Positions 18,269 through 27,799 of a stretch of 64,000 bases of DNA are shown one piece after another (positions within the stretch are counted from its first letter, which is position 1; every line of letters starts with the position of its first letter). The stretch comes from Desulfovibrio sp. A2. Lineage in GTDB: Bacteria > Desulfobacterota > Desulfovibrionia > Desulfovibrionales > Desulfovibrionaceae. The position numbers were made by a program, and so were the translations under genes. The stretch covers positions 186,001 through 250,000 of the forward strand of contig NZ_AGFG01000061.1 in the NCBI RefSeq assembly GCF_000226255.1. The letters run 5' to 3'. The notes under the pieces were generated by a model, which searched no databases, was not told the origin of the DNA, and was given only the letters and a program-made list of their open reading frames with translations.

Positions 18269-18431
18269 CTCCCCGTCGCAGCCAGTCGCGGCATGACGGC
18301 CGGCGTGGCGTGCGGACGGCCCCCTTCGCCCGCCGCCCCGCGCTCCGCGAGGCCCCGTCCGCAACGCCCAGCCCTTCGGTGCGGCTTGATGCATCGTGTG
18401 CCCTCGCCGCCGCGCGTGCGCCCTTGCCGCG

Positions 18432-18460
18432 TTGACAGTGCCCACACGCGGGAGTAGGGC
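18432..18460 (+). promoter_or_regulatory. Putative sigma-70 promoter for the MFS gene
   Basis: A perfect TTGACA at 18432-18437 is followed, after exactly 17 bases, by TAGGGC at 18455-18460. It lies 84 bases before the GTG start of the MFS gene. The -35 is strong and the -10 weak. Confidence 0.45.
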
Positions 18461-18543
18461 ACACCTTCCGACACCGGCCCCCTCCCTTCGCATTTCCCCC
18501 CACCCGGCGCGGCCTTTCCGGTCCCGCCCCGCAGGAGCCCTGC

Positions 18544-19710
18544 GTGCAGCGCATCCCCGATCTGCCCACCATTCCCAACCGGCCCATGTACGTCTTTCTG
18601 CTGGTGCTCACCCTGGCCAACGCCATCGGCTACCAGGGCTGGAGCACGCTCTACACCAACTTCGCCGTGCACGAGGCGGGCCTTACCGGCGCGCAGAACG
18701 GCCTCGTCCAGTCGCTGCGCGAGGTGCCGGGCCTGTTGTCCATCGGGGTCATCCTGCTGCTGCTCGTGCTGCGCGAGCATCGCCTGGCCGCGCTTTCGGT
18801 GGTCATGCTGGGCGTGGGGGTGCTGGTCGCCGGGTTCTTTCCGTCGTTCGGGGGCATCGTGTTCACCACCATGCTCATGTCCTTCGGGTTCCATTACTTC
18901 GAAACCACCAACCAGTCGCTGATCCTGCAATACTTCGACGTGCGCACCGCGCCGCTGGTCATCGGGCGGCTGCGCGGGCTCAACGCCGGGGGCAACCTGG
19001 CCATCGGCGCGGTGATCTTCGTGGCCGCGGGGGTGCTGCCCTTTTCCGGGCTGTTCGCCATTTCGGGCGGGCTGGCCGTGCTGGCCGGGCTGTGGGCGCT
19101 GACGCAAGACCCCCGCGCCCAGGGCCTGCCGGTGCAGCGCCGGGGCATGGTCATGCGCAAGCGCTACTGGCTGTTCTACCTGCTCACCCTGCTGGGCGGG
19201 GCGCGGCGGCAGATATTCATCGTGTTCTCGGCCTTTCTGCTGGTGGAGCGTTTTGAATTCGGCGTGCGCGAGATGACCCTGTTCTTCATGCTCAACAACG
19301 CGGTGAACTGGTTCCTCAACCCGCTCATCGGCAGGGCCATCAACGCCGTGGGCGAACGCAGGCTGCTGGTGCTGGAATGCCTGTCGCTGGGGGGCATCTG
19401 TCTTGCCTACACCGTGGTGGAAGACCGCTGGCTGGTGGGGCTGCTGTACGTGCTGGACCAGATATTCTTCAATTTCATCGTGGCGGTGCGCACCTACTTC
19501 CAGAAGATCGCCGACCCGGCCGACATCGCCCCCAGCATGGCCGTGGGGGTCGCGGTGAACCACGTGGCGGCGGTGGTGGTGCCCGCGGTGGGCGGCATGT
19601 TGTGGATGATGGACTTCCGCATTCCGTTTTATCTGGGCGCAGCGCTGGCTGGCTGTTCGCTGGTGGCCACACTGTTCATGCGGCTGCCCGCGCGGGGCGC
19701 GTCTTGCTAA
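18544..19710 (+). CDS. MFS transporter
   Basis: This 388-residue inner-membrane carrier has about twelve hydrophobic helices, beginning PMYVFLLVLTLANAIGYQGW. A loop after helix two carries LTGAQNGLVQSLREVPG. The pattern fits the major facilitator superfamily; the substrate is unknown. Translation starts at GTG, six bases after CAGGAG. It heads a co-directional run with the secreted protein, the universal stress protein, the PAS kinase and the sigma-54 activator, though a 58-base gap separates it from the next gene. Confidence 0.85.
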   Translation: MQRIPDLPTIPNRPMYVFLLVLTLANAIGYQGWSTLYTNFAVHEAGLTGAQNGLVQSLREVPGLLSIGVILLLLVLREHRLAALSVVMLGVGVLVAGFFPSFGGIVFTTMLMSFGFHYFETTNQSLILQYFDVRTAPLVIGRLRGLNAGGNLAIGAVIFVAAGVLPFSGLFAISGGLAVLAGLWALTQDPRAQGLPVQRRGMVMRKRYWLFYLLTLLGGARRQIFIVFSAFLLVERFEFGVREMTLFFMLNNAVNWFLNPLIGRAINAVGERRLLVLECLSLGGICLAYTVVEDRWLVGLLYVLDQIFFNFIVAVRTYFQKIADPADIAPSMAVGVAVNHVAAVVVPAVGGMLWMMDFRIPFYLGAALAGCSLVATLFMRLPARGASC

Positions 19711-19768
19711 ATGGTCCGGCAGCGACTACCCTTGTGGGACGATCCGTGAACCGCAAGGAGGTTGTGTC

Positions 19769-20308
19769 ATGTCGCGCCCGTCCCCGCTCCGCTTCCCCGC
19801 ATCGAGACCGCGCCCATGGGCGCGCCTGCTGCTGTCCGTTTCGCTGTTCCTGATCGCCGCCGCACTGTTTTCCCCCCTGGCGGGCTCCCCCGCTCTGGCC
19901 GCGCAGGCGGCCGACGCCGCGCCCAAGGCCGTTGCCGACAAGCCCTCGCCGGGCGTGGACCGTGCCGTGCAGGTCGCCGTGGAGCACGAGGGCACCGACA
20001 GCCTGGGGGCGCGCCTGGCCTTTCGCCTGAAGGACACCTTCAACTCCAGTTCGCTGTTCGTGCTGTCGGAAAAAGACGCGCCCAAGATCCGCGTGCTGCT
20101 TTCCACAACGCCGGAATTCCCTTCGCGTCCCTCGGTAGGGTCGGCCTATTCCGTGGTCTGGGTGTTCTCGCAGAGCGAGGGTACCTTGCGCCACTACCTG
20201 GCCCGCGAGGTCGGCGTGGTGACGGCCGAAGGCGTGGAAGACCTGGTGGCGCACATCGCGGAGCGCACCGACGGCATTTCTGTGCGCTACGGCTACTTGT
20301 TCCAGTAG
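19769..20308 (+). CDS. Secreted hypothetical protein
   Basis: A 179-residue protein with an N-terminal export signal: positive residues, then LLLSVSLFLIAAALFSPLAG and a likely cleavage after ALA near residue 45. The mature part (about 135 residues) has no family I recognise; it includes DTFNSSSLFVLSEKDAPKIRVLLST. AAGGAGG precedes the ATG. It ends seven bases before the universal stress protein gene, so it is probably in the same operon. Confidence 0.7.
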   Translation: MSRPSPLRFPASRPRPWARLLLSVSLFLIAAALFSPLAGSPALAAQAADAAPKAVADKPSPGVDRAVQVAVEHEGTDSLGARLAFRLKDTFNSSSLFVLSEKDAPKIRVLLSTTPEFPSRPSVGSAYSVVWVFSQSEGTLRHYLAREVGVVTAEGVEDLVAHIAERTDGISVRYGYLFQ

Positions 20309-20315
20309 GCTCGCC

Positions 20316-21257
20316 ATGGAGCGCCACCTGCTGCTGACCATGGGTGGAGACGGCGGTGAATCGTGGAACCTGCGCTTCGTGGCCGGGTTCTTCCGCAACA
20401 AGTCGTCCCTGCGGCTGACGCTGTTCTACGTGGTGCCCGATGCGTACAGTTCCGGGCTTGGCGAGGTGATCCTGTCCGATGCGCAGATGCGCCAGGGCAT
20501 GGAGCAACTGGCACGCGCGCGCAAGTGGGCCGTGGAGCACGGCTTTGCATCCGAAAACGTGGAGACGCGCGCCGTGCCCCGCCAGTTCGGCGTGGTGCGC
20601 GACATCGTCGAGGAAGCCCACCGGGGCATGTACGACGCCGTGGTTTCGGGCCGCCGCTATCTGGGCTGGCTGGAGCAGACCTATACCACCAGCGTCTCGC
20701 GCGGGCTGCTGGGCGAGGAGATCGCCTTTCCCCTGTGGGTGTGCCACCAGCCGGAACCGGACCTGTCCAACGTGCTGCTGTGCGTGGACGGATCGGGCGA
20801 GAACCTGCGCATGGCCGACCACGTGGGCTTCATGCTGGCCACCCCTGGCGCGGAGAACCACACCGTGACCCTGCTGCACTGCCGTGAGCCGGAAAACGGC
20901 GCGGGGCGCGGCGCGACCGGTGCGCACGGCCCTGTCGGCCCGCACGGCCTGGCTGACGGGCCCCTGCCGGGCGAGGAGGCCATCGCCGCCGCGCGCGAGG
21001 CCGTGCTGGCCAACGGCGTGGACGAGTCGCGGGTGCGGGTGCTGATGGTGCGCGCCAGCGACAGAACGGGCAGGACGGACAGGTCGGACAAGGCGGAAAC
21101 CATCCTGCGCGTGGCCGAGCAGGACAGGTTTGCCGTGGTGGCCGTGGGGCGCCGCACAGCCCTGCCGGATACCCTGATGCGCCGCATGTTCGGTCGCAGC
21201 GTCAGCGAACGGCTGCACGACCGGGTGAACCGTTTTTCCCTTTGGGTGAGCAAGTAG
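20316..21257 (+). CDS. Tandem universal-stress-protein-like protein
   Basis: The 313-residue protein looks like two UspA-type domains in tandem. The first (1 to about 145) runs from HLLLTMGGDGG to PLWVCHQPE. The second (about 150-310) starts NVLLCVDGSGENLRMADHVGF and ends with FAVVAVGRRTALPD, close to the Usp nucleotide-binding signature. A Gly/Pro/His-rich insertion of about 25 residues splits the second domain. It is cytoplasmic. The stop is three bases before the PAS kinase start, implying a single operon and possibly a functional tie to that two-component system. Confidence 0.8.
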   Translation: MERHLLLTMGGDGGESWNLRFVAGFFRNKSSLRLTLFYVVPDAYSSGLGEVILSDAQMRQGMEQLARARKWAVEHGFASENVETRAVPRQFGVVRDIVEEAHRGMYDAVVSGRRYLGWLEQTYTTSVSRGLLGEEIAFPLWVCHQPEPDLSNVLLCVDGSGENLRMADHVGFMLATPGAENHTVTLLHCREPENGAGRGATGAHGPVGPHGLADGPLPGEEAIAAAREAVLANGVDESRVRVLMVRASDRTGRTDRSDKAETILRVAEQDRFAVVAVGRRTALPDTLMRRMFGRSVSERLHDRVNRFSLWVSK

Positions 21258-21260
21258 ACC

Positions 21261-23780
21261 ATGCCCAAGCGCGCCGCCCACCGCCCCGGCACGCCGCCCC
21301 GCGCCGGGGGCTCGACCCCTTCCACCCCGGAGGCTCCGTCCGGATCGGGCATGTCTGATTGCCCCGCGCGTGCCGCCGCAGCGCCTTCCGCATCTTCCAT
21401 GCCCCCCTCGCCCCTCTCGTCCCCCTTGCCCGGAACGGGCGCGGCCGTGCCGCCCGACACGCCCTCCGCCGCCCCAGCCGAGATGTTTCCGCCGCCCCCC
21501 CCGCAAACCCCGGAGCAGGAACTGCAACGCCTGCGGGCCGAGGCGGCCGTGCTGCGCCACCGGCTGCGCAAGGCAGAGGCGCGCCTGCTGCCCCTGGACG
21601 CCGACCCCGAAACCCCGGACATGCTCCTGGACGCCGTGCCCCTGCTGGCCCTGTGCGTGGATGCGGACGGCCGGGTGCGCATGGTCAACCGGGGGTTCGA
21701 ATCGCTGTTCGGCGTCTGGCGCATGCAGGCGCGCGGTCGTCGGCTGGAGCAACTCGTCACGCCCGGCGTGGCCGCCCAGCTTGCGCCCCTGCTGGCCCGC
21801 GCCTTCGCGGGCGAGCAGCGGGTGACGGGCGAACTGGCCGTCACCGGCCGCGCGGGCGAGCGGCATTTCAACGTGACCCTGGCGGGGCGGGGGATGCCGG
21901 GCAACGGCATCATGTGCCGGGTTTTGCTGGTGGGGGTGGAGATCACCGACGCCGTCATCGCCCGCCGCGCCCTGCGCGAGGTGGGCGAAACACGCCGCGC
22001 CCTGCTGGACGCCGCGCCGGGGGCCGCCTTTCTGATGGAGACGGACGGCACCATCGTGGCGCACAACAGCGCCGCGTCGCGCCATGCCTGGCGCGACGGG
22101 CAGGACATGACCGGTGAAAGCGTGTTCGCCCATATGCCCCCGGAAATGGCCGCGCGCCGCCGGGCGGAGCTTGGCCAGTGCATCGCCACCGGGCACGGCG
22201 GCTCCTTCGAGGACCGGGACGGGGGACGCGTCCTGCGCCACAACTTGGTGCCCGTGCGCGACGCGGAAGGCCGCGTGGCCCAGGTCGCCGTGTACGTGCA
22301 CGACGTGACCGTCCAGCGCCGGGCCGAAGAAGAGCTGCAGGCCACCCTGGAGCGCAAGGACCGCATGGTCCACGCCCACGAGGCCGCGCTGGGCCGCCAC
22401 GAGCGGCTGCTGCGCCGCATTTACGACGACGTGCCCGTGGGCCTGCTGCACACCAGCGCGGCGGGTAACGTCATCGAGGCCAACCGCGCGCTGTGCGCCA
22501 TCACCGGGCTGACCTTGGGCGAGATGCGCGGCATGCACGTGCTGGACCTGGTGTTGCCCGAATACCGCGAGGCGCTGGCCTTCGAGATGCAGCGCAACCG
22601 GGCCGAGCGCGACCGCGTGGCCCGCTTCGAGGTGCGGGTGCGCCGCTCGGACGGCCAGATCCGACTGTGCCGGGTCACCTCCACGGTGGTCTGGGGCACC
22701 GACGATCTGCCCCTGTTCGGTCTGGGCGTGGTAGAGGACCAGACGGAACTGCACCGCCTGCGGGCCGAGGCCGTGCGGGCCGGGCAGCTGGCCGCGCTGG
22801 GCGAACTGGCCGCCGGGGTGGCGCACGAGATCAACAACCCCATCAACGGCATCATCAACTGCGCCCAGCTCATGCTGGACGACGCGGACGCCTCGGCCCA
22901 GGGGGGCATGCGCCACGAGCCGCAGCCGGAACTGGCCGGGCGCATCCTGCGCGAGGGGCAGCGCATCGCGGGCATCGTGCGCAACCTGCTGTTCTTCGGG
23001 CGCGACCGGCGCGACACCGATGCCCGGGTGGACCTGCGCGAGGTGCTGCACGATGCCCTGGCGCTCAGCCGCGCCCACATGGAGGGCGACGGGGTGGCCA
23101 TCGAACTGGATCTGCCCGACGTGCCGCTGATGGTCGTCGGCCGTCCCGGCGAGTTGCAGCAGGTGTTCATGAACCTGCTGGCCAACGCCCACCAGGCCAT
23201 GAATGCGATCCCGCCCGGCGAATCCGGCAGCCCGGCCGCGCGCCCCAAGCGCCTGACCCTTACGGCCGCCCGGTCTTCCAAGGGGCCGCACAGGACGGGT
23301 GCGCGGCGGGGCGCATCGCTGGCGGATGGCGGCGACCGCTGCCGGGGCACGTGCATCACCGAGCGCCGCGGTACGCGGCGGCCCGGCGGGCGGCTTGCGG
23401 TAAGCGGACCCTGCGTATGCGTGACCGTGGCCGATACCGGCACGGGCGTCGACCCGGCGGTGCTGGACAGGGTGTTCGAGCCGTTCTTCACCACCAAGCC
23501 GGAGGGCAAGGGCACCGGGCTCGGCCTGTCCATCAGCTACGGCATCATCAAGAGTCATGGCGGCTCGCTGGTGCTGGACAGCGACGGACGTTCGGGCGCC
23601 CGCGCCGTGGTGGTCCTGCCGGAGGCGGCGGTTGCCGTCTCGCCCGACCAGCCGGACGAGCCGGGCCAGCCGGACGCGCCGGACTCAGGGGGCACGAAGG
23701 GCGCGGAGGGCGCGGCGGAAGGATCAAGGACTCCGATTCCGGGGGGGGAGGTCGCCCATGGCGAAAATACTGCTCGTTGA
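21261..23780 (+). CDS. Cytoplasmic PAS sensor histidine kinase
   Basis: This 839-residue kinase has no membrane segments. A Pro/Ala-rich N-terminus of about 80 residues and a short coiled coil (LQRLRAEAAVLRHRLRKAEA) lead to three PAS domains (about 115-240, 245-360, 385-500), a HisKA helix with AAGVAHEINNPINGI (His near 522), and an ATPase domain with TGTGVDPAVLDRVFEPFF and GTGLGLSISYG. Between the N and G1 boxes lies an unusual basic, Gly/Arg-rich insertion (about residues 650-705). The gene overlaps the response-regulator gene by 23 bases. PAS inputs suggest a redox or small-molecule cue inside the cell. Confidence 0.9.
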   Translation: MPKRAAHRPGTPPRAGGSTPSTPEAPSGSGMSDCPARAAAAPSASSMPPSPLSSPLPGTGAAVPPDTPSAAPAEMFPPPPPQTPEQELQRLRAEAAVLRHRLRKAEARLLPLDADPETPDMLLDAVPLLALCVDADGRVRMVNRGFESLFGVWRMQARGRRLEQLVTPGVAAQLAPLLARAFAGEQRVTGELAVTGRAGERHFNVTLAGRGMPGNGIMCRVLLVGVEITDAVIARRALREVGETRRALLDAAPGAAFLMETDGTIVAHNSAASRHAWRDGQDMTGESVFAHMPPEMAARRRAELGQCIATGHGGSFEDRDGGRVLRHNLVPVRDAEGRVAQVAVYVHDVTVQRRAEEELQATLERKDRMVHAHEAALGRHERLLRRIYDDVPVGLLHTSAAGNVIEANRALCAITGLTLGEMRGMHVLDLVLPEYREALAFEMQRNRAERDRVARFEVRVRRSDGQIRLCRVTSTVVWGTDDLPLFGLGVVEDQTELHRLRAEAVRAGQLAALGELAAGVAHEINNPINGIINCAQLMLDDADASAQGGMRHEPQPELAGRILREGQRIAGIVRNLLFFGRDRRDTDARVDLREVLHDALALSRAHMEGDGVAIELDLPDVPLMVVGRPGELQQVFMNLLANAHQAMNAIPPGESGSPAARPKRLTLTAARSSKGPHRTGARRGASLADGGDRCRGTCITERRGTRRPGGRLAVSGPCVCVTVADTGTGVDPAVLDRVFEPFFTTKPEGKGTGLGLSISYGIIKSHGGSLVLDSDGRSGARAVVVLPEAAVAVSPDQPDEPGQPDAPDSGGTKGAEGAAEGSRTPIPGGEVAHGENTAR

Positions 23781-25752
23781 CGACGAGGAGAGCATCCGCT
23801 TCACCCTTTCGGCCTTTCTGCGGCGCGACGGCCACGTGGTGGTCACGGCCGCGTCCCTGGACGAGGCGGCGCGCGCGCTGGAACCGGCCAACGGCGGCCC
23901 GCCGGACCTGGTGGTCACCGACATCGTGCTGCGCGGCGAGAACGGGCTGGATTTCACGCGCCTGGTGCGCGAACGCTGCCCCTTCGTGCCGGTCATCCTG
24001 CTCACGGGCCGCCCCAGCTTGGAATCGGCCGTGCGGGCCGTGTCGGAAGGCGCGGAGCAGTACCTGATCAAGCCCGTGGACAAGGAGCAGATGCTTCAGG
24101 CGGCGCGCAGCGCCTTGCGCCACAAGGCCCTGGATGACGAGCGCCGTTCCCTGGTGGCGGAACGCGAAAATTTGCGGGTGCATCTGGAGGCGGTGTTCCA
24201 GGCAGTGCCCGACGTGCTGGTGACCGTGACCCCCGACCTGCGGGTGCAGCGCATGAACCTTGCCGCGCGCGAACTGCCTGGCGGCGCGCGCGACGCGCGC
24301 CAGACCGTGGGCCGCCGTTTCGACGAGGCGTTGGGGTTGTTCGCGCCGCTGTTCCGCCCGGTGCTGGACGAGACGCTGGGCACGCGCCGGGCATCGCGGC
24401 GGCGCAGGGTTTCGGCCCAACTGGCCGACGGCCGGGAGCAGGTGTTCGAGATCGAGGCCGCTCCGCTGGCCGGCACCGGGGGCGAATTCCTGGGCGCGCT
24501 GCTGGTGGCGCGCGACGTCACCCGGCTGGCCGGGCTGGAGGAAGCCCTGGGCCAGCGGGCGGGCATGAACCAGATCATCGGGCGCAGCACGCCCATGTGC
24601 GAGCTGTTCCGCCTGCTGGACGAACTGGCCCAGACCGACACCACCGTGCTCATCACCGGCGAATCGGGCACCGGCAAGGAACTGGTGGCCGAGGCCCTGC
24701 ACCGGGGCGGGCCGCGCGCGCTGGGGCCGCTGGTCAAGGTGAACTGCTCGGCGCTTTCCGAACACCTGCTGGAAAGCGAACTGTTCGGCCATGTGCGCGG
24801 GGCCTTCACCGGGGCCGTGCGCGACAGGGTGGGGCGCTTCCAACTGGCGCACGGGGGCACCATCTTCCTGGACGAGATCGGCGACGTTTCGTCCGCCGTG
24901 CAGCTCAAGCTGTTGCGGGTGTTGCAGGAACGCGAGTTCGAGCGGGTGGGCGACACGCGCACCGTGAAGGTGGACGTGCGGGTCATCGCCGCCACCAACC
25001 GGCCGCTGCTCGATCTGGTGCGTTCCGGCAGGCTGCGCGAGGACCTCTACTACCGGCTGCGGGTGGTGGAACTGCACCTGCCCGCCCTGCGCGACCGGCG
25101 GTCGGACATTCCGCTGCTGGTGGATCATTTCGTGGAGCAGTTCAACATTCATTTTCACCGCCGCGTGGCAGGGGTGACCCCGGCGGCGCTGAACGCGCTC
25201 ATGGCGCACGCCTGGCCGGGCAACGTGCGCGAACTGCGCCATGCGCTGGAGCACGGCTTCATCCTCTCGCGGGGCGACGTCATCGATGTGGACGCCCTGC
25301 CGCCCGAAGTGCGCATTGCCGCCGGGCTGGCTGTTCCCGCACCGTCCGCCCCCCGGATTATTCCCTGCGAGGATGTTCCGGCGCATCCCGGAAAGGGCGA
25401 GGTGGAGGCCCCGGCCGCGCCCCCACGCATTCCGCCCCACGGAGCAGGGCATGCGGGCATTTTTCCTGACGGCATTCCCGTGGACCTGGCCTTGGCCGGG
25501 CGTGGGTCGCCACAGGAACCTTCCGGCGGCCAGGTGGACGAGGACGGCGGGCCCTACGGCCCCGAGGCGGCCCGCCGCCTGCGGCTGACCAGGGAACTGC
25601 TGGCGGGGGCGCTGCGCCGGGCGGGCGGCAACAAGGCGCGCGCCGCACGGTTGCTGGGCGTGTCGCGCCAGACGGTGTACCGCAAGCTGGCGGAATTCGG
25701 CATGGCCGATGCCGATGTCGATGGCGAAGATGAGGGGGGCGGCGGCGACTGA
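23758..25752 (+). CDS. Sigma-54-dependent response regulator
   Basis: The 664-residue NtrC-type activator has a receiver domain (1-120; LLVDDEES, phospho-acceptor Asp55 in VVTDIV, KP near 103), a PAS-like region (about 140-250), an AAA+ domain with Walker A GESGTGKE near 301 and the sigma-54 contact loop GAFTGA at 348-353, and a Fis-type helix-turn-helix (about 615-655; [21 protein letters not shown]). A proline-rich linker separates AAA+ from the DNA-binding domain. The start overlaps the kinase gene and is preceded by GGGGAGGTC. It is the cognate partner of the PAS kinase and should drive sigma-54 promoters. Confidence 0.95.
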   Translation: MAKILLVDDEESIRFTLSAFLRRDGHVVVTAASLDEAARALEPANGGPPDLVVTDIVLRGENGLDFTRLVRERCPFVPVILLTGRPSLESAVRAVSEGAEQYLIKPVDKEQMLQAARSALRHKALDDERRSLVAERENLRVHLEAVFQAVPDVLVTVTPDLRVQRMNLAARELPGGARDARQTVGRRFDEALGLFAPLFRPVLDETLGTRRASRRRRVSAQLADGREQVFEIEAAPLAGTGGEFLGALLVARDVTRLAGLEEALGQRAGMNQIIGRSTPMCELFRLLDELAQTDTTVLITGESGTGKELVAEALHRGGPRALGPLVKVNCSALSEHLLESELFGHVRGAFTGAVRDRVGRFQLAHGGTIFLDEIGDVSSAVQLKLLRVLQEREFERVGDTRTVKVDVRVIAATNRPLLDLVRSGRLREDLYYRLRVVELHLPALRDRRSDIPLLVDHFVEQFNIHFHRRVAGVTPAALNALMAHAWPGNVRELRHALEHGFILSRGDVIDVDALPPEVRIAAGLAVPAPSAPRIIPCEDVPAHPGKGEVEAPAAPPRIPPHGAGHAGIFPDGIPVDLALAGRGSPQEPSGGQVDEDGGPYGPEAARRLRLTRELLAGALRRAGGNKARAARLLGVSRQTVYRKLAEFGMADADVDGEDEGGGGD

Positions 25753-25812
25753 TCGCCACGTTTAAACCGCTCCGGCGGGCAATACGCCCCGCCAGGGCCG
25801 CATGCGCACAAC

Positions 25813-25846
25813 GCCCCGCCCCGGAATCCGGAGCGGGGCTTTTTTC
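25813..25846 (+). terminator. Rho-independent terminator
   Basis: The stem GCCCCGCCCCGG / CCGGAGCGGGGC has one interior mismatch and a short AAT loop, and is followed by six T. It ends the kinase/regulator operon and isolates tupA from it. Confidence 0.85.
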
Positions 25847-26002
25847 GCCAACGCACCATCCGCAGGGGAGGCCACCGGTGCGCCGGAATTTCATTCGTTT
25901 TTTCTGGCATGTTTATCTTGGTTTTTTATGGTTCATGATTGTGCGTAGTGGTTGTCATTGGTTTTTGAAGGTTTGTTTGCGGAACGAGAAGTGTCAATCC
26001 TT

Positions 26003-26030
26003 GTGCACGTTTTCCTCTTGTTTCGTGACT
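26003..26030. promoter_or_regulatory. Candidate TunR operator upstream of tupA
   Basis: CACG at 26006-26009 and CGTG at 26024-26027 are separated by exactly 14 A/T-rich bases. Extended by three bases each side, this is the same 28-bp geometry as the perfect palindrome in the tsup/tunR spacer. It begins about 100 bases before the tupA ATG, in an A/T-rich region (25880-26060) that must hold the promoter. A possible -10 (TAGGAT, 26042-26047) lies just downstream, so a protein here would cover the -35 position, as expected for an activator. Half-site GTGTCA also occurs at 25991-25996. Confidence 0.6.
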
Positions 26031-26106
26031 GTTATGGCTGCTAGGATTGACGACGATTGGAGAAAAGCCGGACCCTCACCGACAAACAACAACCTCGGAG
26101 GATGCC

Positions 26107-26928
26107 ATGCGTCGTCTGCTTCTCGTGTTGTGCCTGTTCACCGTGTTGCTGCCCGCGCAGTCCATGGCAGCGGACAAGGTGCTGATGATGGCCACCACCA
26201 CCAGCACCGCCGATACCGGCCTGCTCGACGACCTCGCCCCCGCCTTCCAGAAGGAGACGGGCATCGAGCTCAAGTTCACGGCCACCGGAACCGGCAAGGC
26301 GCTGGAAATGGGCCGCAGCTGCAACGTGGACGTGCTGCTGGTGCACGACCCCGAGGCCGAGGCCAGGTTCGTGGGTGACGGCTTCGGCATCAACCGCGTC
26401 CAGCTGATGTACAACGATTTCGTCATGGTGGGTCCCAAGGCCGATCCGGCGAGCATCAAGGGCAAGACCGTGGCCGAGGCCATGAAGGCCCTGTCCGGCG
26501 GCAAGGCCCCGTTCATCAGCCGCGGCGACAAGTCCGGCACCCATGCCCTGGAACTGCGCCTGTGGAAGGACACCGGCGTGGGCGTGCCCGAAGGCAAGGA
26601 ATGGTACGTCGAAGCCGGGCAGGGCATGATGCGCACCATCGCCATGTGCGCGGAAAAGGGCGGCTACACCCTTACCGACCGGGGCACCTGGATCAAGTAC
26701 GAGGCTGGCCTGAAGGAACCCGGCCCGCTGGCCATCGTGGTGGAAAAGGACCAGAAGCTGTTCAACCAGTACAGCTCCATCACCGTGAACCCGGCCAAGT
26801 GCCCCTCGGCCAAGGCCGACCTGGCCGACGCCTTCACCAAGTGGATGGCCAGCCCTTCCACCCAGAAGCGCATCGCCGACTTCAAGCTGATGGAAAAGCC
26901 GCTGTTCACGCCCAACGCGGGCAAGTAG
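26107..26928 (+). CDS. tupA: Tungstate ABC transporter, substrate-binding protein
   Basis: TupA captures tungstate in the periplasm. The 273-residue precursor has a signal peptide (MRRLLLVLCLFTVLL, cleavage after SMAA) and the TupA signature ATTTSTADTGLLDDLAP, with further landmarks FTATGTGKALEMGRSC, DVLLVHDPEAE, and SRGDKSGTHALELRLWK. The TTTST and SGTH motifs form the oxyanion pocket in this family and favour tungstate over molybdate. CGGAGGATGCC precedes the ATG; a longer frame starting at 26047 would spoil the signal peptide. It is the first gene of tupABC, with a candidate TunR site upstream. Confidence 0.95.
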   Translation: MRRLLLVLCLFTVLLPAQSMAADKVLMMATTTSTADTGLLDDLAPAFQKETGIELKFTATGTGKALEMGRSCNVDVLLVHDPEAEARFVGDGFGINRVQLMYNDFVMVGPKADPASIKGKTVAEAMKALSGGKAPFISRGDKSGTHALELRLWKDTGVGVPEGKEWYVEAGQGMMRTIAMCAEKGGYTLTDRGTWIKYEAGLKEPGPLAIVVEKDQKLFNQYSSITVNPAKCPSAKADLADAFTKWMASPSTQKRIADFKLMEKPLFTPNAGK

Positions 26929-26952
26929 CGGCGCAGAACGTTCGCAATCCGG

Positions 26953-26979
26953 CGGCGGGGCGGCGATGTCGTCCCGCCG
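26953..26979. other. Hairpin between tupA and tupB
   Basis: CGGCGGGG and TCCCGCCG can form an 8-bp stem (one G-U pair) 24 bases after the tupA stop, with no T-run. A stem at this place could stabilise tupA RNA or reduce read-through, giving more binding protein than permease. Confidence 0.35.
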
Positions 26980-27103
26980 TCCTCGCATGGGCTTCCTGTT
27001 TGCCTGATGTTTTCGATACGCATGTTCCGCCCGACAGTTCCGCGCAGCCCGCCTGTCCGGCTGGATGGCGTTTAAAGTCCCCCCTAAGGAGACGGCCCCT
27101 TCC

Positions 27104-27799
27104 ATGGACTACCTGCTCGACGGCCTCGTCACCGCCCTGCGCCTGCTGGCCATGGGCGACGCCGAAACCTTCTCCGCCGTTTGGATAACCCTCGCGGCGT
27201 CGGGAATGTCCATCGCCGCGTGCTTGGCCATCGGCGCGCCGCTGGGATTCCTGATCGGCTACCACGACTTTCCCGGCCGCAAGGCGGTGCGCATCGCCGT
27301 GGATACGGCTCTGTGCTTCCCCACCGTGGTCATCGGCCTGCTGGTGTACCTGTTGCTGTCGCGGCAGGGGCCGATGGGCGAACTGGGGTTGCTGTTCACC
27401 ATTCCCGGCATGGCCATCGGCCTGACGTTGCTGGGGGTGCCCATCGTCATGGCCATGACCGCGCTGGCCGTGGAGCAGGCCGACGCGCGCCTGCGCCTGA
27501 CCCTGCTCACCCTGGGGGCCGACGGGCGGCAGATGCTTACGGCCACGTTGTGGGAAACCCGCTACCACCTGATGCTGGCGGGGGTGGCGGCCTTCGGGCG
27601 CATCGTCTCAGAGGTGGGTATTTCCATGATGGTGGGGGGCAACATCAAGTGGCACACCCGCACCATCACCACGGCCATCGCGCTGGAAACGGGCAAGGGC
27701 GACTATGCCCTCGGCATCGCCCTGGGGCTGGTGCTGCTGGCCATGGCCCTGCTGCTGAACCTGATGCTGGCGGCGCTGCGCAGGAGGGCCGGACGATGA
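27104..27799 (+). CDS. tupB: Tungstate ABC transporter, permease
   Basis: This 231-residue inner-membrane permease starts MDYLLDGLVTALRLLAMGDAE and has five to six hydrophobic helices. The cytoplasmic coupling loop reads LLTLGADGRQMLTATLWETRY, followed by GRIVSEVGISMMVGGNIK, both typical of TupB/CysW-like permeases. I chose the ATG at 27104, which follows AAGGAG although at long spacing; an in-frame ATG at 27065 lacks a ribosome site. Its stop overlaps the tupC start (ATGA), so permease and ATPase are translationally coupled. Confidence 0.92.
   Translation: MDYLLDGLVTALRLLAMGDAETFSAVWITLAASGMSIAACLAIGAPLGFLIGYHDFPGRKAVRIAVDTALCFPTVVIGLLVYLLLSRQGPMGELGLLFTIPGMAIGLTLLGVPIVMAMTALAVEQADARLRLTLLTLGADGRQMLTATLWETRYHLMLAGVAAFGRIVSEVGISMMVGGNIKWHTRTITTAIALETGKGDYALGIALGLVLLAMALLLNLMLAALRRRAGR

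Noticed and set aside
21685..21705. A GGTTCGAATC-like string resembling a tRNA T-loop
   Set aside because: It lies inside the PAS kinase coding sequence (residues RGFESLF) and no acceptor, D or anticodon stems can be drawn around it.
20040..23558. A 1172-codon minus-strand frame over the stress-protein and PAS-kinase genes
   Set aside because: It has shadow composition (Gly/His/Ala/Gln), no ribosome site and no recognisable domain, and the plus-strand genes are certain.
26047..26106. An upstream start for tupA adding 20 residues
   Set aside because: It would mask the signal peptide, and the internal ATG at 26107 has a strong ribosome site.
25878..26378. A plus-strand frame starting with a Phe/Cys-rich peptide upstream of tupA
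   Set aside because: It overlaps tupA out of frame and covers the A/T-rich promoter region; there is no ribosome site.
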